From assembly GCA_030015575.1 (NCBI GenBank), contig JASDDO010000016.1, positions 66,089,396 through 66,153,395 of the forward strand: DNA of 64,000 bases, given 5' to 3'. Position numbers and translations under genes: made by a program. The notes beneath the pieces were generated by a model. That model was not told where the DNA came from and made no database searches. It saw only the letters and a program-made list of their open reading frames with translations. Positions 1-12,514 of the stretch are shown piece by piece. Within the stretch, counting starts at the first letter, position 1, and every line of letters starts with the position of its first letter. This DNA is from Agapanthus africanus. Its lineage: Eukaryota > Streptophyta > Magnoliopsida > Asparagales > Amaryllidaceae.

Positions 1-399
1 CAATAAAAATGGGACAAAAACAGAACACTAAAGCACAGGGAAAATTTTTGGAGCAAATTGAAGAGCTTTGGCCGGCGAGCTCGGTTTTGAAGGGGATGTC
101 GCCGGTTCAACTTTGGAATTGGGGCTCCAAAATTTTTCTGTGTTCCAAGCGTTCCACTAGTGCCTCACTAGTATTTTTTATCTTTTTAGTTTAGTTCTAG
201 AGTGCAAGCAGTTAAGACTTCCAGAGAGCAAAAATGGTTAGTTTTTGTTTTGGTTTTGGTTTTTGAAATTTTTATGTTGTTTTGAAAATAGGGTTAGTTG
301 TATAAATGAGATGTACGAAGATTAACCCGAAATAAAAAGAATTAAAATGTTACCGTCTCCCCGACAATAGCACCATTTGATTGAAAAAGTTTTAGTTAC
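1..399. other. Unclassified repeat-like DNA left of copia element C1
   Basis: No credible coding region is seen; the only frame of note (about 60 codons near the start) resembles nothing I recognise. The stretch continues at 10275 after C1 is removed, as shown by the GTTAC duplication at 395-399 and 10270-10274. Near its right end is a sequence that on the minus strand resembles a gypsy primer-binding site, so it may be part of an LTR element or LARD running leftwards out of the window. That is inference. Confidence 0.5.
357..374 (-). promoter_or_regulatory. Candidate gypsy-type primer-binding site
   Basis: The minus strand reads TGGTGCTATTGTCGGGGA, close to the TGGCGCCGTTGYCGGGGA primer-binding site of plant Tat/Ogre and LARD-like elements. 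If real, the internal region lies to the left and the LTR to the right, split by C1. No matching second LTR is visible, so this remains a candidate. Confidence 0.4.
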
Positions 400-2497
400 T
401 GTTGGAGATAGTGCTCTCAGAGTCAATTATTGGATCACAGGCACGCGATTGCAATGATTGAGGGGAGGACCTGTCCCAGTAGAACAGTCTTACTCAAGAT
501 GATAGTATGCTATCTGGTTTATCTTTATCATCGTGTACTGCTTTAGGTGACCTTACGAGTCGCTATTACACGTTGATAGAGCCCCTAGGATTCTTGCTTG
601 ACTACCAGCAGTATGAGGGCAATCATATACGTGGGAGCTGGGGTCTATAAGCACATCCTTAAAAGGTCCCTAGTCGTGGGAGTTTCGAGACAGGGCATCG
701 ATTCTCCAGAGTAGACTAGTGTATACAGTCGAGACCCCGACGAGGGGCGGTGGCCGGTCTCACAAGCCACTGGTGTCAGTTGGTTCACCTAAGATGTATA
801 CAGGTGCTCATTGGGTTATGACTACACCGGACAGGACTCGCCGGGAACCTGCTAGTTGGGATTATACCTGATGTCATATAGCAGTTCCATGGTGACATGT
901 GTACAGGTTAGTTCATCGACCTGAGATCTTCATTTGTCTCGTGTGAGTTCCCACTGTGCTTTGATTACTACCCTACCACGCTCAAAGGAGACATGCAAAC
1001 AGGTTTTAGTTGGGTACAGTCCCGAGCCACATGGAGGCAGTGAGCGGATCTGCAGGGGTTCGTCTCTCCCGGTATTGGGGGTGAGGTCGCGCTGTGTCTA
1101 GGAGAGCCAGAACATGAAAATTCCTTGGCCAAGGAAGAAGATTTGCTGGTAGGTATTCCAGTAGTATCTCAGGGTGTTCTTGGCTGCACTCCGACACGAC
1201 TTGTACCACTTTTGGGGGTCTGACTTTTACCAACCCCCTAGGCCCGCCATGCGATGCTCATAGACGAACGGACCGGACTGTACGGATATTGTCACTGACA
1301 GGCACAGTAGGGTGTCAGGATGAGTTCGCTCATCGACGTCCCTTTTGGTCAATAGCTGGTGGCCCGTCACGTATGGCTTATACCACTAACGTGCTAGTGG
1401 TTAAATCCACAGCCATAGTATTGATGAGTCTTTAGAGTCCACCACACTTAGTTACTCAGGTTTTGGGCGAAACGCTGTAGTGGCCGTATGGAGATATGGC
1501 AGGGTTCGATCAGATACGTGCGGTATTGCACGGATCGTGATCGGACGGTTTTTACTAGCCGGCTTTGGCTTAAGCCGGATTCTAGTATTAGATAGTGTAG
1601 TTTTGTCTCTTTGCATTTGTGTTCAGTGGGAATACTAATGCGGGCATGTATTTGCAGTAGCGGGGTTTTACTGTAATTTATTACGGGATCAGTTTTCTGA
1701 AGTTGCCAGTTTGTATTCCGTTCCGACCGGTTTTTCTTTGTTCCTTCGCGGCCGGACTTTCTGTTGAAGGGGGTTATTTGCAAGAGTGCAAATAACTTAT
1801 TTGTGGAGGGCTTTCTTGTAAAATGGTAGCATCATGATGAGATTCTATTCTAGTCTTATTCATTGCTTTTTGGTAATGGTTTGTGAGTGGATTGAAAAAG
1901 GAAATTGGTGTGACCTTTTTCTAATTGATTCATTCCTTTTTCTTCTCTTGATTAATCTTTTCTTTTTCACCAAGCACCACTTGAGAGGGCCGGCCACTTG
2001 ATTGTGAGAGGAGAGGAGAGAGAGTTCATTGGTGTGGAAAATTTCTTGATCTTATTTTCTTTGAAAAATGAGAGAACCATTATTCCTCCAAAGTGCATTC
2101 TTCTATTTCCTCCACCATGGCAACTTTTTGACCACCAAAAGACATAGCATTCTACACTAGCCTGCAGCAAATCTTGAACGCGTCGGCTAGCCAATTTCGC
2201 GCCCGAGGTGCCTCAGTCTAGAGGTGGGAGCCCATAAAAGCATCCGGCTACGTGGTGCCCTTTCCGACGAGAAATTGATGGATGGAGATTCCGCGGGAGA
2301 TCGGAGTGGAGACGAAGACCGAAGGACACTGATCGCTTGGTATACTTCGCTACCCATCTTTTAGTTTGCTAGTATCTAGGTTAATGGCCCGATTCGGGTT
2401 AAAAGTGCGTGGTGGTGCCGGTTTGCTAGTTTGCAAAGTTTTTGTTTCCGCGTTTCCGGCATCGGATCGACGGCCGGGGCGCCGCCGCGGACTTACA
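400..2497 (+). repeat. C1 5' LTR
   Basis: Begins TGTTGGAGATAG and ends GGACTTACA; 2098 bp. It is collinear with 8174-10269. It contains a 16-bp perfect palindrome (1121-1136, TTCCTTGGCCAAGGAA), the C1 version of a palindrome found in the LTRs of the other copia copies. A minus-strand frame of 111 codons (1448-1783) recurs in the other LTR but resembles no protein I know. Confidence 0.95.
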
Positions 2498-2498
2498 T

Positions 2499-2510
2499 TG
2501 GTATCAGAGC
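2499..2510 (+). promoter_or_regulatory. C1 primer-binding site
   Basis: TGGTATCAGAGC one base after the CA end of the LTR. It is complementary to the 3' end of plant initiator Met-tRNA, the usual primer of Ty1/copia elements. Confidence 0.95.
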
Positions 2511-2712
2511 CATGCCATTAACCATGCCTAGCTTGCTATAGTATGTTTAGAACTCGATCGAACAAAAATCCCTAAAAACCGTATTTTCCAATGCATCGTG
2601 TTTCTGTCGAAATTTTTTCTGCTCCAAAATTTTTTCAGGTAGTTGCAGAAAGATGTGCAGGGAAGTATAAGAATTCTGGTAAAATTTGGTCGCCTGAATC
2701 CATCATCCCACC

Positions 2713-2753
2713 GCGGAACCGCGGCCATAGCCATGCTTGGGTCGCGGTTCCGC
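2713..2753 (+). other. C1 leader hairpin
   Basis: Arms GCGGAACCGCGGCC (2713-2726) and GGGTCGCGGTTCCGC (2739-2753) form a long GC-rich stem with a loop containing CATG, about 200 nt after the primer-binding site. C4 (52356-52396) and C2 (23752-23801, minus) have hairpins at the same place built from different bases. Confidence 0.75.
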
Positions 2754-4884
2754 CGCCACTTAGGCTCCTCACTGCACCAAATTTTTCCAGATTGTCTTAT
2801 ACTTGGAAATATGGGTTTTGGGATATTCTTTTTGGGCCCACATTTTCTGTGGGTGCTACAGTATTGCTTGGGGCCCACTTTGATAATTTTTGATCGATCG
2901 AAAAGTTTAAACATGTTAGTTCACAGTATTTACATTATATCTGCGACCGTGAATGCCATTTGATCGGTAAATCCTGCCTAACTGCTATAGCCCGGTTAGA
3001 CGGATTTGCGAACGTGACATTCACGTTGATGTTCTGTGTTGTGCCGTGATGTTGCGGATTGGTCGTGGGGGATAGCCTGGATGCAATATTAGTACAGTTT
3101 TGTTTTATATGTACATTTGATATTGCGAGGCGAGCGTCCGACATGTGGACTGCCGTCACTTCCTGTTTGTATTATTCTTTTGGGGCACGACCGGGTCGAG
3201 GTCGATGTACCCGTTGTATGTATATTTTACTTTCTGTACTGGGATTACCCCGCGGAGGGGTGCACGGATAGCCGGGTTCTAGAGGGAAACAAGCCCGCAT
3301 CTCATGGCGTTGAGACGGATGGGATTTACTCTAGAATTGGCGGGCTATTCACCGCACTCGTAGGGGGTATAGGTTGACCCAAGGAGGGGTGCCCAAGTTA
3401 CCGGATTCCGTCAAGTGCTGGGTGGTCCATTCACGTTGCTGAAGGGGGCTGCCTCGCTTCAGGTTTTGGCGGGTAACTTGCCGCACCCGTAGGGGTCTAG
3501 GATTTCATTGCACAGGCTATCCACACGACCAGGGGAACGTCGGGTTTCAGTAGCAGCTCTATGAAACCCGGGGATCCCAGATATCTGTATTATTCTGTGA
3601 TGTTGCATTTTATCACGCCTTGAGCGAAAATTATATATTATATATATACTAGTAGATGTTGTATATGTTTTGCATCCGCGCTAGTCCAGTCCCCGCTCTG
3701 TCGTTAGTTAAGTAACCTAACGGGTGATGACGGGACCCAGAGACGAATGCGGATGGCATATACTACATCATTATTTTCGTTCTTTTGTAGTGTGATCAAT
3801 TGATGGGACTGCGTTGATTCGGATCAATGCAAGATAAACAAACCTATTCTGCTATTGTTGGAACATTTTTTAAAAGCTGTCATTGCAAGGGCGTTCACTT
3901 TTTTTTTGCACAGTGATATTCGGTTATGAATATCCAGCTCCTCAGTCGACGAGGCAAGGGCCGAGATCCCTTCACCGGGAGTGACCCCTTGGACAAAAGT
4001 TTGCGTCAGGGCAATAACTTCACTATAGCCGATTACTTTTGCTTTGCATCGTGGTATTCAGTTGGAATATCCTGCACCACATTCCACGGGGAAAGAGCCA
4101 AGATCCCTTCACCGGGAGTGACCTCTTTAGCAAAGGTTTTCGTCACTATATTTTTACAAAGCTATCAGTTCCTTCAACGATATCAAGTTCATTACGTTAA
4201 AAGTTTTCGCCAGAAACTATTCGTAGCCCTCCGTCATTTCATATGGATAATCAATAGTATTCAAGCTGTGTTTGTTGGCTATAGTCAAGGCACAGTGTTT
4301 CGTAGCTATTGGGTGTTCATATACAGCATAGATAGATTCGTTGGTTTGGGACAGTCGTATAGCCTTGTTGGCCCTAGTCAAGGGCTTGTACGGGTGGGTT
4401 CAAATCAACCTGGACAATGATGGGTAGAACTTGACATGTGACTTTTGATTTGTTGGCCTTAGTCAAGGTCATAAGAGCATGGGGCAAAAATCCACATCGG
4501 GAGTTTCAAAAGAACTGAAACTTGACAGATATGCGCATACCTTCTGGAGTGTGATAGCGTGAGCGGATTCCGTCACGTTATCATGCGATGATGGTTGGAT
4601 CCCGATTCCCACTGATGAGTTGGTTTACTCCTCGGGTGATCCCGGTTAATTCTTCTTTCGGGAAGAATTTGACGTTACAGTGGGAGGTTTCCAGATTAGA
4701 TAAAATGATAACCATTCTGATCTAGGTTAGAGTGCACGCTGAGTGTTTCTTTTCTCTCTCTCTTTGGCAACGACCATTGACCCGAACCTAGACTATGACT
4801 CAGTGACCATGTTCACCGAGCCTTCTTAACACTGGCTTTTGGATTGTCAGAGTTGCAGACCTCATTGCCACTCCTACTTTTACC

Positions 4885-5605
4885 CTTTTTCTCCGGGACA
4901 CCCCGTATTACTACGAACGTCCACTTCCATTGGACAAAACCATCGTATGGTTATATACGAACTCGAAGGAATTTGAGGATGGTTTCCGGTTCTGGAGAAA
5001 ACGAATAGGACTATTCAGTTGTCTTTTCCTTCTACCTTCTCTCAGGTTGCGAGTACTCCTTGGTTTAGGAGATAGTACACCTATTACGCAAATTGGATAG
5101 TCTTCTTCCAAACCTTAGACTGGTGCCGAACGGTGGGGAATGAAGAAAACCAATTAGCTTAACGATGGTGTGCAGAAGGTATTAAGTTAAGACAAAGAAA
5201 GGGATTAGTAAGAGGGCAAAGTAAATTGCGACTGCTATTACCAAACCAAGTATTTCTTCGCCAATCCTAAATCACCTTTGTATTTCTCCAGAACACTCCG
5301 TATCACTATGAAGATCCTAAGTTTATTGGATAATCCATCGTATGGTTATATACGAACTCGAAAGGAACTTGTTCCAGTTCGGGGATGGATCCTGGTTCAG
5401 GAGAAATAGGAATAAGGTTCATTCGGTTGTCTTTTATCTTCACCTTCTCTCGCATTGCGAGTGCTCCTAGGATCAGGACAGTACACCCATTATGCTTATT
5501 GGATAGTCTTCTTCCAAACCATAGGCTGGTGCCGAACGGTAGGGAAGGAAGAAAACCATTTGATCTAAAGAGGTGTGCAGAAGGTAATGACTAAAGACAT
5601 ATAAA
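4885..5605 (+). repeat. Imperfect ~400-bp tandem duplication inside C1
   Basis: The stretch around 4885-5200 is repeated at about 5280-5605. For example CATCGTATGGTTATATACGA occurs at 4941 and 5336, and TGGTGCCGAACGGT at 5121 and 5527, giving offsets of 395 to 406. It lies between leader and integrase, where C4 has its protease. I do not recognise protease motifs in it. Confidence 0.7.
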
Positions 5606-5639
5606 TGGATTTGGAGAGGTGGCAAAGAATTATACGGTT

Positions 5640-8160
5640 ACAGTCGTGAATCTGGATGATGGAAGAGGCATTACTAGGAATACCAGGATACCCCATTGAA
5701 ACATTTCAATGTTTCAGTTTCACTGTATACTGTTAAAAGAAAACTGATTTCCCAATTAGACACTTGCTCCAAGGTATGTATTTACCAGGTTTTATTCTCA
5801 CATCTGTATGGTTTTACAGATGATGAGTGGGAGTGAGTTATTAGGAATTGGGTGACCATCCTCATTATATCGGGATTCGTTGTAATTGGTGATATTTGAG
5901 GAAGTCACCTGGGTTGTTTGCCGGTCGGCAAATATTTGGTTTTGAATATCCGTTGTTATGCACCAATTTCAAATTGATATATCTGTACGTCTATTTTCAT
6001 AGAGTGAGATATACCTTTTTGAAATTATGTCTATGATATTTACCTATATCAGTGGATGGTTAGATAAGAAGCATTGAACAGCGGTGTAATTCTTCTTAAC
6101 CATAAGTACAGTTTTCAACCTACGACACACAGTGAATGAGTTATTAGACTCAAGGGACTTATACAGAGTATTGTATATTGTCCAGTGTCCATAAGGACAG
6201 AGGGGTTGGTCCTCGTACTATATTGGGTTTACTTATCACTTCTCTGGTTCTTAGACAGGTGTTTCGTAGAAACACAGGGTTCAAGTTTTGAGAAGTTATA
6301 GGTATAAGAATAAAGTAGAGAACCAGGTATTGCAAGTATAGGGATTCTTCAAAGTGATCGAAGATGTAGATACTTGTATATGGTATTCAGTTGATAGTAA
6401 TGGTTAAGAGAACTTGCTTCTCTTTCAGGCTACTCCTAATTGGAAGTATTCCTAAGTTGAGTAACGCTGATCGGCCTCCTTCCATTTAGTTGACATGCAC
6501 TGGAGATAGCTGCATGATTTGAATCTGGTTCAATTAAATAAGTGCCTCTGTTTCTATATTGGATATAGAACAGTTCATATCTTGACATTGTAAAGGTACG
6601 GGGAGTTGTCCAGCTTATGCTTAAAACAAGACTCTGGATAACTCAAGGCACGTTTCTGTAATGGCTGTTTGTTGGTTGACCCGGGCTTTTACGAGGGTTG
6701 ATATACTACCATCTGGAAGATCAATAGTGATATTGTTCTTGACTCGCCACAGTTTTAATAAAAATTGATTTTTTCAGAAAACAGTAATAGGAGTATGGTA
6801 GAACTGGAAGTGATTCCAGAACCGCAAACGATTACTGAAGATTTGATAAGAACCTAAAGATTCAATCTGGTTTGACATTCCACTCCGCAGATATGGTGGG
6901 TAACCTCAGGCACTCGAGAGGTACTTCGGTATGCTCAAGGACGGTGGCAGGGAGGTTCTTGTTTACCCGGACTTGCCATTGCTGTTGTTCCAGACTGTGA
7001 GACCCAGCAGGAGGATGAGTATATCGTCATTCTAAACTAGCTTTAGAAGTGTACGTCTATATGACTCTGCCAGAGGGTTGTCGTAGTCAGTGGGAGCAAC
7101 GGAAGCATTGGTGGACATCAGGCTTATGTCTATTTGTAGACTAAAGAAGATATAGCGGAGACAGATCATCTATTTCTGATGTGACAGTCATAGGTTTGAC
7201 TTCATCAGAATAGGGGATGGATCTGTTAAGAAGGTAGTAGGGTGTGATGTCCTGGTATTTGGATGACATACACAGAGTAGGAAGTGATATTCCTATACTA
7301 CGATCGGTTATACTTTGGTCGTCACACAGTAGTTTCTACACATAGGACTTGGATATTATATCAGACATTCTAGTTTTAGATCTAGATTTGGGTGGTTTCC
7401 CAATCTGGGTACTTTGACCGCATTCTATGAGTATTTAGAATGGACGACTCCTGGCATGGTGGTGTACCTGCAGGTAATGGAGTCACCCTCTCTAAAGGTG
7501 TCTTACAAACTAAAGGGGAGAGGGATGTGCATGATTGGCAGATCACTTGTTTAGGCAATTGAGTCAATCATGAGATGTCAAGTATCACACCAGATGTTGT
7601 TCTTGCAGTAGGTGCAATAAGTTGATATTGATCCAATCCTGGAGAAACAATCGGAAGCAGTTTTAGAACATAAGTGGATGTTCTAGGGATATGATAACGA
7701 CATTCTCCTTCGGGGGACAGTTATCATTTCAGGCTTCCAAGGTGACCTGGATGGCAGAGTGGCTGTCAGAGTTATAGTTTTCCCTCTGACGAGGGACAGT
7801 ATTTTAGACAGGTGGTCCAGGTGGATACTGAGGGAAGGCATGGTGCATGATACTGATTAAGTTCAGTTGACGATACAGTCTAAGAAGTTTGGATTTGGAG
7901 TTCATTTATGAGCTAGGTCCCATCAGACATCCAGACACATTCTAAGACTGGTATTGCTCATTTCGGGAGATGGCTTTCTCTATGAACTTGAGATATAAAG
8001 AGACATAGAAAGAAACATCAGAGCGGATCCACTCACTGAGGCTATTCCTCGAACGCAATAGTTTCGCAAACGAGCTTTGTGAGACTGACTAGTAGAGGAG
8101 TTGGGTGTTCGGTATCACACGGGCTGTGAGTATGCGACATCGCAATAATTAGCATTGAGT
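5640..8160 (+). pseudogene. pol: C1 pol remnant (integrase, RT, RNase H)
   Basis: No open frame survives, but pieces match C4 pol in the same order. About 6200-6420 corresponds to the integrase core around the second catalytic Asp. About 6690-7500 corresponds to RT. About 7900-8130 corresponds to the RNase H tail, where DNA for EPRSHQ-like, DPxTKAIPQ-like and QFERLFGML-like pieces can be picked out across frames. It has many stops and indels, so it cannot encode enzyme. A short palindrome, TTTGCCGGTCGGCAAA, lies in it near 5919. Confidence 0.8.
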
Positions 8161-8173
8161 GCAAGTGGGAGAT
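8160..8173 (+). promoter_or_regulatory. C1 polypurine tract
   Basis: TGCAAGTGGGAGAT directly before the TG of the 3' LTR. The same tract precedes the 3' LTRs of C2-C5. It is the expected plus-strand priming site in reverse transcription. Confidence 0.85.
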
Positions 8174-10269
8174 TGTTGGAGATAGTGCCCTCAGAGTCAA
8201 TTATTGGATCACAGGCACGTGATTGCAATGATTGAGGGGAGGACCTGTCCCAGTAGAACAGTCTTACTCAAGATGATAGTATGCTATCTGGTTTATCTTT
8301 ATCATCGTGTACTACTTTAGGTGACCTTACGAGTCGCTATTACACGTTGATAGAGCCCCTAGGATTCTTGCTTGACTACCAGCAGTATGAGGGCGATCAT
8401 ATACATGGGAGCTGGGGTCTATAAGCACATCCTTAAAAAGTCCCTAGTCGTGGGAGTTTCGAGACTGGGCATCGATTCTCCAGAGTAGACTAGTGTATAC
8501 AGTCGAGACCCCGACGAGGGGCGGTGGCCGGTCTCACAAGCCACTGGTGTCAGTTGGTTCACCTAAGATGTATACATGTGCTCATTGGGTTATTAGTACA
8601 CCGGACAGGACTCGCCGTGAACCTGCTAGTTGGGATTATACCTGATGTCAGATAGCAGTTCCCTGGTGACATGTGTACAGGTTAGTTCATCGACCTGAGA
8701 TTGTCATTTGTCTCGTGTGAGTTCCCACTGTGCTTTGATTACTACCCTACCACGCTCAAAGGAGACTTGCAAACAGGTTTTAGTTGGGAACGGTCCCGAG
8801 CCACATGGAGCCAGTGAGTGGATTTGCAGGGGTTCGACTCTCCCGGTATTGGGGGTGAGGTCGCGCTGTGTCTAGGAGAGCCAGAACATGAAAAGTCCTT
8901 GGCCAAGGCAGGAGATTTTCTTGTAGGTATTCCAATAGTATCTTAGGGTGTTCTGGGCTGCACTCCGACATGACTTGTACCGCTTTTAGGGGTCTGACTT
9001 TACCAACACCCTAGGCCCGCCATGCGATGCTCATAGACGAACGGACCGGACTGTACGGATATTGTCACTCACAGGCTCAGTATGGTGTCAGGATGAGTTC
9101 GCTCATCGACGTCCCTTTTGGTCAATAGCTGGTGGCCCGTCACGTATGACTTATGCCTCTGACGTGCTAGTGGTTAAATCCACAGCCATAGTATTGACGA
9201 GTCTTTAGAGTCCACCACACTCAGTTACTTAGGTTTCGGGCGAAACGCTGTAGTGGCCGTATGGAGATATGGCAGGGTTCGATCAGATACGTGCGGTATT
9301 GCACGGATCGTGATCGGATGGTTTTTACTAGCCGGCATTGGCTTAGGCCGGATTCTAGTCTTAGATAGTGTAGTTTTGTCTCTTTGCATTTGTGTTCAGT
9401 AGGAATACTAATGCGGGCATGTATTTGCAGTAGCGGGGTTTTACTGTAATTTATTACGGGATCAGTTTTCTGAAGTTGCCAGTTTGTATTCCGTTCCGAC
9501 CGGTTTTTCTTTGTTCCTTCGCGGCCGGACTTTCCGTTGGAGGGGCTTATTTGCAAGAGTGAAAATAACTTATTTGTGGAGGGCTTTCTTGTAAAATTGT
9601 AGCATCATGATGAGATTCTATTCTAGTCTTATTCATTGCTTTTTGGTGATGGTTTGTGAGTGGATTGAAAAAGGAAATTGGTGTGACCTATTTCTAATTG
9701 ATTCATTCCTTTTTCTTCTCTTGATTAATCTTTTCTTTTTCACCATCCACCACTTGAGAGGGCCGGCCACTTGATTGTGAGAGGAGAGGAGAGAGAGTTC
9801 ATTGGTGTGGCAAATTTCTTGATCTCATTTTCTTTGAAAAATGAGAGAACCATAATTCCTCCAAAGTGCATTCTTCAATTTCCTCCACCATGGCAACTTC
9901 TTGACCCCCAAAGAGACATAGCATTCTACACTAGCCTACAGCAAATCTTGGACGCGTCGGCTAGCCTACTTCGCGCCCGAGTTGCTTCGGTCCAGAGATG
10001 GGAGCCCGTAAAAGCATCCGGCTACGTGGTGCCCTTTCCGACGAGGAGTTGACGGATGGAGATTCCGCGGGAGATCGGAGTGGAGACGAAGACCGAAGGA
10101 CACGGATCTCTTGGTATACTTATCTACCCATCTTAGTTTGTTAGTAGCTAGGTTAATGGCCCGATCCGGGTTAAAAGTGTGCGGTGATGCCGGTTTGCTA
10201 GTTTGCAAAGTTTTTGTTTCCGCGTTTCCGGCGTCGGATCGACGGCCGGGGCGCCGCCGTGGACTTACA
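8174..10269 (+). repeat. C1 3' LTR
   Basis: Begins TGTTGGAGATAG and ends GGACTTACA, collinear with 400-2497 at about 96% by eye. It is followed at once by the duplicated target GTTAC. The CCTTGGCCAAGG palindrome core is retained near 8899-8911. Confidence 0.95.
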
Positions 10270-10274
10270 GTTAC

Positions 10275-11924
10275 CGCAATCAAGACGGTGTCGCTTTGCA
10301 GCTAGCCGCGATGAGTACGGGTCCATCCACAGGGAGACGGAGCATTTTAAGTTCTTGTTTTGACGAGTTAATGCGCGTGGGCGGAATTGTTCATATCTAT
10401 CCGATGTGTTATATGCAAGGTATAAAGTTTGTTAGGAAAAGATACAATAGTGTAAGCTAAAGAAATCCGTACTAAAACCTTTGATCCGAACTTAACGATT
10501 GGAGCTGGAGCAATCGGCAACAAAGTGGATTAGGGTGCTTAAGCACGGTATTCGTGGAATCCATCTTATTTACCCTTGTCAGTCCGTTCTTGTCTCTTGC
10601 TTTCGCCTCCGGTGAAACCGAACGCAACCGGTCGCGATTAGGAATCACCGATAACTTGGTAGGGTAGGGTGCCTAATGGAGCATTTGCGTAAGGTTCTGG
10701 CGGAGTTTCAAATGGAAAATACGGGAAAAGGAAATGAGAAAAGAATTCTTAACTTACAATATCGGTTTCTTTTCCTAACACAACATATTCACAAACCATT
10801 CACAACAACAACTAAAGAAGAGCAAATGAAAAGAAAAGAAAACATTACAAGTAAGTAAGTGAACGGAATTTTAGTGCAAGTAAGTAAAGCAAGTATTTAA
10901 AGTGCAAGACAGAAAATGCAAGTAATAAAAGAGCAAGAAAGAAAGAACTAGGAACCATGGAACAAGTTACAAACCATGGGTTTAATAACCCAAACTTAAA
11001 CTTGCAAGCTCAATTAAGAGGTTGCAAGATCAAGAGAGAGCTAAAAATCTAAGGCAAAATGATAGCACAAAAGAGAGCTTTATTCAACTTCTATGAAGAT
11101 ACAACCCTTGAGATCAATAACCAACCCTTAAACTTGCAAGCTCAATGAAGAGGTTGCAAGATCAAGTAAAGATTAAGAACTCAAGGGGAAGCTATTTACA
11201 AGAACTAAAGAAACAAAAAGAATTACAAAGTATATAACAAAACTTGGCAATTGTGAGACCCTTGACCCCTTGCCCACTGCCTGCTTTTATAGGCAGAAAA
11301 GAAAAATAAACAAACAATAAAAACATGATGAGGTGGCAGCAGGGTAGGGACCTCAGAAAAATAGGGACATTCTGGTACTGTAGGGCCAACCAAGGGGGTA
11401 TTGTGCTCGGCCCAATTCCGAGCTCTGGGGCTCCTGCTTGGTTTGATGGCTTGTGTGCTTCCCAATATCACTTTGGTGCTGTTTGTTTTCTTTAATTTGA
11501 TCTAGTCTGCACCCAGTGGGTTTTGGAGTGAAACTTGGATCTTTTGATCACATCACAACTTTATTCCATTGACTTTCACACACCCACTTGCACAATTTCA
11601 TCATGTGTGTGTGCCATGGGCAGCCCCCCTAGGTTCTAGTGCAAGCCAAAAAGTCTTGTGTACACACTTGTATTGTGTTGGTCCATTTAGATAAAAAGTG
11701 TGTACACAAGCATGTTGCACAAAGAAAATCTTAGGATATCGGTCGGTTTGTGGTTCTTGTTGCAGTGTCGGCTCACAAATGATATATCCGTGATTTTGAA
11801 TGTATTTCCAGCATTTTGTCATGGATACCTTTAATCTGTATTACTGAGCAGACACTGGTTAATATTACCGATAAATAAAAAAAATAGATAATGAATGAGC
11901 GGTATTAAAATGCAATATTCTGGT
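10275..11924. other. Unclassified repeat-like DNA right of C1
   Basis: Continuation of 1-394 after C1. No convincing coding frame; short frames near 10203, 10676, 11192 and 11601 have no recognisable domain. A ~36-bp phrase, TTGCAAGCTCAAT followed by AAGAGGTTGCAAGATCAAG, occurs twice (about 10997 and 11132). The bases next to C1 (GGGTCCATCCACAGGGAGAC) resemble sequence I associate with plant LTR-element boundaries, so this may be an LTR of the element whose candidate primer site is at 357-374. Low certainty. Confidence 0.45.
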
Positions 11925-12514
11925 ATGAACACCGTGGTAGGGTAGTAATCAAAGTACTGTGGGAACACACTCGAGGCGAAGCAGCATTGTCAAGTCGACG
12001 GACTGCGCTATACTTATGTCACCTGGGAATTGCTTCCCGACGATAGGTATAATACCCACCAGCAGTTCCCGACGAGTCCTATCCAGTTTACTCATAACCT
12101 AATGAGCACCCGCATACTATCTCTAGTATGGCGCACTAATGGCTGCAGGACAGACCATCTCCCCTGCTGGGATGAGAAGCATATACACTAGTCTACTGTG
12201 GAGTATCGATGCCCCGTCTCGATAATCCTATGACTAGGGACCTGTATAGGATGTGCTTATAGATTACCCAGCCCCCACTAGTGTGACTGCCATCACAACG
12301 TTGGTAATTAAGCAAAGATCCTAAGGGATCTACCAATATGTATAAGCGATATGCTAAGAAAACACATGCACATATTGAGGTAGAAACAAACCAGGTAGCA
12401 TACTACCATTTTGAGCAAGACTGTTACTATATCCGTGTATATGCCAAGCTCCCATTAAGTAATATACAAACCAGTATGATACAATAATGGCCTCTAAGGC
12501 ATCTATCACTAACA
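11925..12514 (-). repeat. Truncated copia LTR (C1-C5 family)
   Basis: On the minus strand this starts TGTTAGTGATAGATGCC, the family LTR start, at 12514. It follows the first ~590 bp of the LTR, with the blocks around 12061-12250 that match 17590-17810 and 25620-25840. It stops near 11925, so roughly the last 1.5 kb of the LTR is missing. No polypurine tract or internal region follows at 12515; the tandem array starts there instead. It is a broken or solo LTR remnant. Confidence 0.75.

Larger units (their letters stand above)
2498..4750 (+). other. C1 gag-less leader
   Basis: About 2.25 kb between primer-binding site and pol where a copia element normally encodes Gag. No frame resembles Gag and no CX2CX4HX4C zinc knuckle is seen. 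The stretch is homologous to the leaders of C2, C3 and C4. Conserved marks in order: a GC-rich hairpin (2713-2753); a block near 3671-3760 also found inverted at 22440-22540 and 30179-30270; two copies of a motif ending in a CCCTTCACCGGGAGTGA core (about 3905-4000 and 4030-4140); three small hairpins (4275-4290, about 4368-4383, 4453-4468); and a pyrimidine tract just before pol (about 4745-4770). Confidence 0.75.
400..10269 (+). mobile_element. Ty1/copia LTR retrotransposon C1, complete but decayed
   Basis: Complete element bounded by TG...CA LTRs (400-2497 and 8174-10269) and a perfect 5-bp duplication GTTAC (395-399, 10270-10274). It has an initiator-Met-type primer-binding site after the 5' LTR and a purine tract before the 3' LTR. 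The LTRs differ at very roughly 85-90 of 2097 positions (about 96% identical by eye), making it the oldest copy in the window for which both LTRs can be compared. The internal region holds a long non-coding leader and then a pol region with no open frame, recognisable as integrase, reverse transcriptase and RNase H only by piecewise similarity to C4. C1 lacks the pol deletion shared by C2 and C5. Confidence 0.95.

Noticed and set aside
1448..1783. 111-codon minus-strand frame, repeated at 9221-9556
   Set aside because: It recurs because both copies lie in the C1 LTRs. It has no domain and is not kept in the LTRs of the other copia copies. Chance is the simpler explanation.
3926..4420. 164-codon frame in the C1 leader as a possible gag
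   Set aside because: No Gag motifs; the frame crosses the twin motifs and hairpins and is not open in C2, C3 or C4.
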